Source of the DNA: Maribacter sp. MJ134
GTDB lineage: Bacteria > Bacteroidota > Bacteroidia > Flavobacteriales > Flavobacteriaceae
Direction of reading: 5' to 3'
Length of the DNA: 64,000 nucleotides
Assembly: GCF_003970695.1 (NCBI RefSeq)
Contig: NZ_CP034570.1
Location: 1 to 64,000, forward strand
In this document: positions 59,240 to 64,000 of the stretch, in pieces
Numbering within the stretch: position 1 is the stretch's first letter
How the letters are laid out: each line of letters begins with the position of its first letter
Notes under the pieces: generated by a model
Database searches by the model: none
Told to the model about the DNA's origin: nothing
What the model saw: only the letters and a program-made list of their open reading frames with translations
Translations under genes and position numbers: made by a program

Positions 59240-60519
59240 GTTTGTAGTATTTCTAAAATTCGCTCTAAAGCCATACCCCTAGAGCCTTTAATGAGCAAAG
59301 TACTGTTTGGATTTAGCTCCTCAGCAAGTAAGTGGCTTTTCAGGTCATTGAAAGACCTGAATTTTTTAAAGTTGCTTTTTACCTGATAAAAGTGCTCACC
59401 AATCAAAAAAACACTTTCAAACCCAAGCTCTTGAGCTAGCGCTGCAATATTTTGATGTTCCTCCTCTGCTTGATCTCCAAGTTCGAACATATCCCCTAGA
59501 AATAAGGATTTTTGCTCGCCTTGCATTTGTGAGAAATTTTCTAGTGCCGCTTTCATACTTGTAGGATTGGCATTATAGGCATCGAGAATAATTTTATGAC
59601 CGTTATTTTCGATTACTTGGGACCTATTGTTATCTGGCACATAAGATTCTAAACCTAATTTTATATGGTCAATTGGCACATTAAAGTATTTGCCCATAAG
59701 GATGGCCGCGCAACAGTTAGGAAAATTATAAGACCCTATAAGCTGTGTTTTAATATGTGCTTGTTCGAATTTGATTTCAACAAAAGGATTTGCCTTTGGC
59801 ATTTTAATAATGGTAAAAGCCAGGTCGTTGGTACTAAAACCATATTTGTTAATATAGGAAGCTAGCTTTTCTCTTTGAATGGGGTCATCGGCATTCATGA
59901 ATATGCCTTTGTTTTCGGCAATTAGATGTGTATAAAGCTCACTCTTTCCTTTGATTACTCCTTCGACTCCGCCAAAACCTTCCAAGTGTGCTTTCCCGAA
60001 ATTAGTGATGTACCCAAAATCTGGTTGTGCAAGATTACTTAGAAATTCGATTTCTTTTTGATGGTTGGCACCCATTTCTACAATGGCAATTTCGGTCTCT
60101 TCCTTAATAGATAATAAGGTCAAAGGAACTCCGATATGGTTGTTTAAATTACCTTTCGTGGCAATGGTCCTATATTTTTTGGAAAGAACCGCATTGATCA
60201 GTTCTTTGGTTGTCGTTTTTCCGTTACTACCTGTTAAGGCTACGACTCTTGCTTTGCAATAATTTCTATGGAAAGTAGCTAAACGCTGCAAAGTAGTAAG
60301 CACGTTTTTTACCAAAATAGTTCTATCATCAACAACGAATTTTTCCTCGTCTATGATGGCATAGCAAGCCCCACTTTCAATAGCCTTTTTTGCATATGTG
60401 TTACCATTGAAATTTTCTCCTTTTAGTGCAAAGAAAATATCGTTACTTAAAAGTTTTCTGGTATCCGTGCATACCGACGGGTGCTTGAGAAAGATTTTAT
60501 GGAGGTCTGCAATTTTCAT
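59233..60519 (-). CDS. murF: UDP-N-acetylmuramoyl-tripeptide--D-Ala-D-Ala ligase
   Basis: 428 aa, normal length. It adds D-Ala-D-Ala to UDP-MurNAc-tripeptide in the cytoplasm, the last soluble step of peptidoglycan precursor synthesis. N-terminal substrate domain (CTDTRKLLSNDIFFALKG), ATP-binding domain with VVALTGSNGKTTTKELI, GNLNNHIGVPLTLL and EMGANHQKEIEFL, and a C-terminal domain with LDAYNANPTSMKAAL and a closing KGSRGMALERIL. It lies downstream of gldJ, an order common in Flavobacteriia, with a terminator hairpin in the 63-bp gap. Confidence 0.95.
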   Translation of the reverse strand: MKIADLHKIFLKHPSVCTDTRKLLSNDIFFALKGENFNGNTYAKKAIESGACYAIIDEEKFVVDDRTILVKNVLTTLQRLATFHRNYCKARVVALTGSNGKTTTKELINAVLSKKYRTIATKGNLNNHIGVPLTLLSIKEETEIAIVEMGANHQKEIEFLSNLAQPDFGYITNFGKAHLEGFGGVEGVIKGKSELYTHLIAENKGIFMNADDPIQREKLASYINKYGFSTNDLAFTIIKMPKANPFVEIKFEQAHIKTQLIGSYNFPNCCAAILMGKYFNVPIDHIKLGLESYVPDNNRSQVIENNGHKIILDAYNANPTSMKAALENFSQMQGEQKSLFLGDMFELGDQAEEEHQNIAALAQELGFESVFLIGEHFYQVKSNFKKFRSFNDLKSHLLAEELNPNSTLLIKGSRGMALERILEILQTH

Positions 60520-60534
60520 AAAATCGAAGATAAA

Positions 60535-60562
60535 AAAAAGCCCTTTAAGAAAAGGGCTTTTT
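60535..60562. terminator. bidirectional terminator between gldJ and murF
   Basis: AAAAAGCCCTTT/AAAGGGCTTTTT stem with A- and T-runs on both sides. It lies between gldJ (stop 60583) and murF (start 60519), so murF may depend on leaky read-through or its own promoter. Confidence 0.8.
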
Positions 60563-60582
60563 AATACTTTAGATAAGCGAAA

Positions 60583-62253
60583 TTATTTTGCTTTCTTACC
60601 TCTTACGGTCTTATTTTTTGTTTTAGACTTTGATCCAACTCTAGACATTGCACATCTAAACCCGATATAATCCGTGGCCATATATTGTGGCATATATCTT
60701 CTTTGCGCAGGATCTAACCAATAAGCTCTATCTCTCCAAGAACCTCCTTTGTATACTCTTACCTCATCGTTAATCAAAGAAGTTCTAGTATTGGATTGAT
60801 CGTACTGTCTTGTAATTTTCCCGTCTTCATCTCTCTCAACTTTATGTTGGGGAGAATTGTACATACTTGCCTTATCGCTTTCCTCATCTTCATCGCTGAA
60901 TCTATCGAAGAATCTAGATGAACCTGGGTCACCGTCTCTATAACCTCTGTTGTCACTAGAGGAGAAGTTAGTTCTTAGGTAAGTTTCGTTTTCATCTACA
61001 GGTACCTGCTTAATTTCACCGGGTAGGTTTACTGCCACGACCTTACCATTAGGAAGCGTGTCGTAAAGCACAGAATCTCTGAGGATGTTTACCTTACCGT
61101 CCTCTCCAATAGCACTTTTCATGTAAATGTTACCTCTGTAGTAGTTAAAATCACTCACCTCGTCATCAACTATTGGTCTGTATACATCAGCTACCCATTC
61201 AGCTACGTTACCTGCCATGTCATAAAGACCTAGGTCATTAGGCTTGTAGGACATAACCTGAGCTGTGATGTCCGCACCATCATCAGACCAACCGGCAATT
61301 CCGCCGTAGTCTCCTTTTCCTTGCTTAAAGTTTGCTAATTGGTCTCCTCTACCTACACGTTGTCCGTTTCTGGTATAGTCACCTTCCCAAGGATATTTTT
61401 TTCTACCTCTATAGTTGTTATATTCCCTTGATCCCACTTGAGCTTGAGCAGCATATTCCCATTCCGTTTCCGTTGGTAATCTGTACTCCGGCATAATAAC
61501 ACCACTACTTCTTTTGGCAAAAGTAGAAACACTGTCCTTTTTCTTTTTACCCTGTAGAGAATCTATCTGTCCGTTATAAACAGATTCTGGTCTGTTCAGG
61601 TATGCTTCCGTGCTAAAAGTACCGGCTACTTCACCGCTGGCGGCTTGGTATTTAGCATCCTCGGATAAATAACCTTCTCTCTCTAACATTACTTCGTTAA
61701 CACGGTCAGTTCTCCATTCTGCAAATTGTGTGGCTTGTATCCAATTTACACCTACAACGGGATATTCTGCGTAAGCAGGGTGTCTTAAGTAGTTATTGGT
61801 CATCGTCTCGTTAAAACCTAGTCTGTTTCTCCAAACCAAGGTATCTGGCAAGGCTCCTTTGTAAATATTGGTATACTTAGGATTTTCCGGAGGATAAACA
61901 CTTTTCAAGTAATCTAAATACTCTAGGTACATAACATTGGTCACCTCTGTTTCATCCATGTAGAAAGATTGTACGTGCTGTGCGGTGGGCGTGTTGTTCC
62001 AGTCATGCATAACGTCATCTTGTACTTTACCTTTAGTAAAAGTTCCGCCTTCGACAAATACTAATCCAGGAGCGGTTTCTTGCTCCTTAAAATCGGTATT
62101 ATATTGGAAGCCGCCTTCCTTAGCATTGATTTTCCAACCTGTAGCTCTAGACGTATTTTTAGAGGAAGATGAGGATTTAGAACAGCTGGTTACTGTAAAA
62201 CCTCCCGCTATAACGGTTAATGAGAGTACAAACTTTGTAAACTGTTTTTTCAT
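60583..62253 (-). CDS. gldJ: gliding motility lipoprotein GldJ
   Basis: 556 aa. The lipoprotein signal is LSLTVIAGGFTVTSC, followed by a Ser-rich linker. The sulfatase-modifying-factor (FGE/SUMF1-like) fold is spread over the protein: FVEGGTFTKG, FYMDETEVTNVMYLEYLDYL, YPVVGVNWIQATQFAEWRTD, YRLPTETEWEYAAQ, LYDMAGNVAEWVADVY and the final VYKGGSWRDRAYWLDPAQRR then IGFRCA. GldJ is required in Flavobacterium johnsoniae for gliding and stabilises GldK and the type IX secretion system. Full length. Divergent from porV. Confidence 0.95.
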   Translation of the reverse strand: MKKQFTKFVLSLTVIAGGFTVTSCSKSSSSSKNTSRATGWKINAKEGGFQYNTDFKEQETAPGLVFVEGGTFTKGKVQDDVMHDWNNTPTAQHVQSFYMDETEVTNVMYLEYLDYLKSVYPPENPKYTNIYKGALPDTLVWRNRLGFNETMTNNYLRHPAYAEYPVVGVNWIQATQFAEWRTDRVNEVMLEREGYLSEDAKYQAASGEVAGTFSTEAYLNRPESVYNGQIDSLQGKKKKDSVSTFAKRSSGVIMPEYRLPTETEWEYAAQAQVGSREYNNYRGRKKYPWEGDYTRNGQRVGRGDQLANFKQGKGDYGGIAGWSDDGADITAQVMSYKPNDLGLYDMAGNVAEWVADVYRPIVDDEVSDFNYYRGNIYMKSAIGEDGKVNILRDSVLYDTLPNGKVVAVNLPGEIKQVPVDENETYLRTNFSSSDNRGYRDGDPGSSRFFDRFSDEDEESDKASMYNSPQHKVERDEDGKITRQYDQSNTRTSLINDEVRVYKGGSWRDRAYWLDPAQRRYMPQYMATDYIGFRCAMSRVGSKSKTKNKTVRGKKAK

Positions 62254-62671
62254 AATTAGGACTTGAGTTCAATCTTCACAAACTAACTTTTGGCGAATTT
62301 GTGTATTGGGTTTTGATTAATTTGATGTCACTTTCGCTGTTTAAAACGATGTTTTCATCATAATATTTTGTTGGCTATTTTTTTTTTAGCCATAACTAGT
62401 AAATAATGCAATAAACAGCATTACTAACAGTCATAACGTGGCAAAAACTATTATAGTATGGGTATTTTGTTTTCTTTTAATGGATACGTAGCCCAAAGCG
62501 GTCAGTGTTAGGGAATTTTCCAGTTAGCTCTATCTTTTTTAGATGTAGAGCGCTAAAAATAGTAACGGCTTCATACAAGATTATTGTAAAACGGTCGTTT
62601 ACATGTAAAATACATCATATCACCCTAAAAGTAACACGCTATATTTTATTCCTAAATCAACAATAAATTAA
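62254..62671. other. gldJ-porV divergent intergenic region
   Basis: 418 bp, AT-rich. TTAGTTTG on the minus strand about 35 bp before gldJ is close to TAnnTTTG. No ORF or strong hairpin seen. Confidence 0.4.
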
Positions 62672-63820
62672 ATGAGAAAGATTTCAATATTCTTCATGCT
62701 GGCTTTTATTATAAAATCAGTGGCACAGGAAGACCAGAGAGTGATAACTACCGCAGTACCATTTTTGACTATTGCAGCAGATGCACGTTCCGCAGGAATG
62801 GGTGACATGGGTGTGGCCACTTCCACAGATGCCTTTTCCCAACAATGGAACCCGGCAAAATTCGCTTTTGCAGAACGGAAAACAGGTATTGGTTTGAGTT
62901 ATACACCTTATTTAGAAAGTATAATAACGGATATTTCTTTACTTAATGCCAGTGTTTATAATAAGTTAGATGAAAAAAGTGCATTTGCGGTAAGTCTTAG
63001 GTACTTCACGTTGGGAGAGATAGAACTCCGGCAATTTGCAAATGACCCGGGAACCCTGGCGAAACCTAACGAGCTTGCTTTAGATGGTTCTTATTCCCTT
63101 AAATTAAGCCCGACTTTTTCGATGGCCGTTGCGGGTAGATATATAAGGTCTAACTTAAGATTGCCTCAAAATGGAACAGAAGATTCGCAAGCGGCTAGTT
63201 CTTTTGCTGTTGATGTAGCTGGTTTTTACAGGTCCAGAGAAGTCGCCTATAATAATTTTGATGGTCGATGGAGGGCTGGTTTCAATATTTCCAATGTTGG
63301 GGGCAAGATTCAATATGACGAAGGTGGACAGGAAAATTTTCTGCCAACTAATTTAAGAGCGGGATTAGGCTTTGATTTTATCCTAGATCAAGACAATGTT
63401 ATAGGCCTAACCACCGAATTCAGTAAATTGTTGGTTCCAACACCTCAAGATTTTGATAACGATGGCGATATAGATTCTGAGGATAATGACATTTATCAAA
63501 ACGAAAGTGGTTTTAGTGGTATACTAGGTTCTTTCTCCGATGCACCAGATGGTTTTAGTGAGGAGTTAAAAGAATTCACTTGGGCACTTGGTGCAGAATA
63601 TTCCTATCAAGACGCCTTCATGGTGCGTACGGGTTATTTCAACGAAAGCGAGGAAAAGGGTTCTAGAAAGTTCTTTACGTTAGGAGCTGGCTTCAAGTTC
63701 AAGGCGGCCCAGATAGATTTATCCTATCTTTTCTCCACTTCTCAAGTTAGAAATCCTCTAGAAAACACATTGCGTTTTTCACTTACGTTTAGTTTAGGAG
63801 AGGAATTTTATAATGATTAA
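62672..63820 (+). CDS. porV: type IX secretion system outer-membrane protein PorV
   Basis: 382 aa. The signal peptide is MRKISIFFMLAFIIKSVAQ. The first mature strands ITTAVPFLTIAADARSAGMG and STDAFSQQWNPAKFAFAE are the hallmark of PorV (LptO), a 14-strand FadL-like barrel. It receives cargo proteins from the Sov translocon and hands them to the attachment complex. FDNDGDIDSEDNDIYQN is an acidic loop with a calcium-type repeat. The barrel ends with a C-terminal strand (TLRFSLTFSLGEEF). Pairing with gldJ and the T9SS context supports the call. Confidence 0.95.
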   Translation: MRKISIFFMLAFIIKSVAQEDQRVITTAVPFLTIAADARSAGMGDMGVATSTDAFSQQWNPAKFAFAERKTGIGLSYTPYLESIITDISLLNASVYNKLDEKSAFAVSLRYFTLGEIELRQFANDPGTLAKPNELALDGSYSLKLSPTFSMAVAGRYIRSNLRLPQNGTEDSQAASSFAVDVAGFYRSREVAYNNFDGRWRAGFNISNVGGKIQYDEGGQENFLPTNLRAGLGFDFILDQDNVIGLTTEFSKLLVPTPQDFDNDGDIDSEDNDIYQNESGFSGILGSFSDAPDGFSEELKEFTWALGAEYSYQDAFMVRTGYFNESEEKGSRKFFTLGAGFKFKAAQIDLSYLFSTSQVRNPLENTLRFSLTFSLGEEFYND

Positions 63821-63842
63821 GTAGCACTAAAAATATAGTATC

Positions 63843-63869
63843 AAAAACCTGCTACACGGCAGGTTTTTT
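63843..63869 (+). terminator. terminator after porV
   Basis: AAAAACCTGC/GCAGGTTTTT stem followed by a T-run. The last 130 bp of the window show no complete gene; a new one may begin near the edge. Confidence 0.85.
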
Positions 63870-64000
63870 GATTTTTAACCCTTTGGAAGTGGTTCTTATT
63901 TTTGAGAATACCTTATTTTTGATAAGTAACTCCGTATTGTTTTATACCCATTTTAGATGCCTTTAGAAAAGAGTTTGAGTTTTGACATTACCATTTATGA

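Overview
The window looks like a chromosome segment of a marine-type flavobacterium (Bacteroidota, Flavobacteriaceae). The right end carries gliding and type IX secretion genes (gldJ, porV) next to murF. Promoter-like words have the Bacteroidota form TAnnTTTG, Shine-Dalgarno sequences are absent, and the DNA is AT-rich. Positions 1 to about 50,980 are accessory DNA and 51,000-64,000 are core chromosome. The boundary is a 3' half of a tRNA-Val(TAC) gene at 50932-50978, next to a tyrosine integrase (49557-50783) and a MobC/relaxase pair (46612-49307). This is the end of a mobilizable genomic island that continues left beyond the window.

Region A (1-18,608) is a tandem array of one element. Reading the minus strand, each unit holds a C-terminal Rhs tip (last YD repeats, RHS core motif, toxin domain), an immunity gene, a convergent XRE regulator, an AAA+ ATPase, two tyrosine recombinases, and about 0.95 kb of hairpin-rich non-coding DNA that runs into the next Rhs tip. 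Two units of about 7.15 kb (4121-11273 and 11274-18428) differ only by two 1-nt homopolymer indels as far as I could compare. A third, older unit (<1-4120) is decayed and has a different toxin tip. All three unit junctions fall on the same 5 bp, TCGTA (TACGA in the coding sense), inside the Tyr-Asp codons of a YD repeat. The simplest reading is a site-specific mobile element that uses the YD codons as crossover site and delivers a new toxin tip plus immunity gene in frame.

Region B (18,638-43,980) is an integron-like cassette array. About 20 cassettes, nearly all with genes on the minus strand, are separated by imperfect palindromes of about 60-195 bp. Each cassette starts with a GTT-containing word and ends with its exact complement, as expected if cassettes excise as circles through folded sites. 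The array abuts a XerC/IntI-like tyrosine recombinase (44022-45167) across a short palindrome that could serve as the primary attachment site. Cargo includes small secreted or lipoproteins, membrane proteins, an ABC exporter pair, a SIR2-like protein, and a six-gene cassette with HNH, XRE, P-loop kinase, PIN-GNAT and ASCH proteins. IS1182-like elements interrupt three sites; two identical copies sit at the same ACGG in two sites of the same subtype. The distal cassette gene (a lipoprotein start at 18608) is fused to the outermost Rhs tip.

Region C (44,000-50,980) is the recombinase, a small zinc-ribbon protein, a frameshifted excisionase-like gene, an oriT-like region, mobC, the relaxase, the integrase and the tRNA remnant. 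Region D (51,000-64,000) is chromosomal: a UDP-glucuronate-epimerase-like protein, a dienelactone hydrolase-like protein, tRNA-Val(GAC), a CusA/CusB-type metal efflux pair, murF, gldJ and porV.
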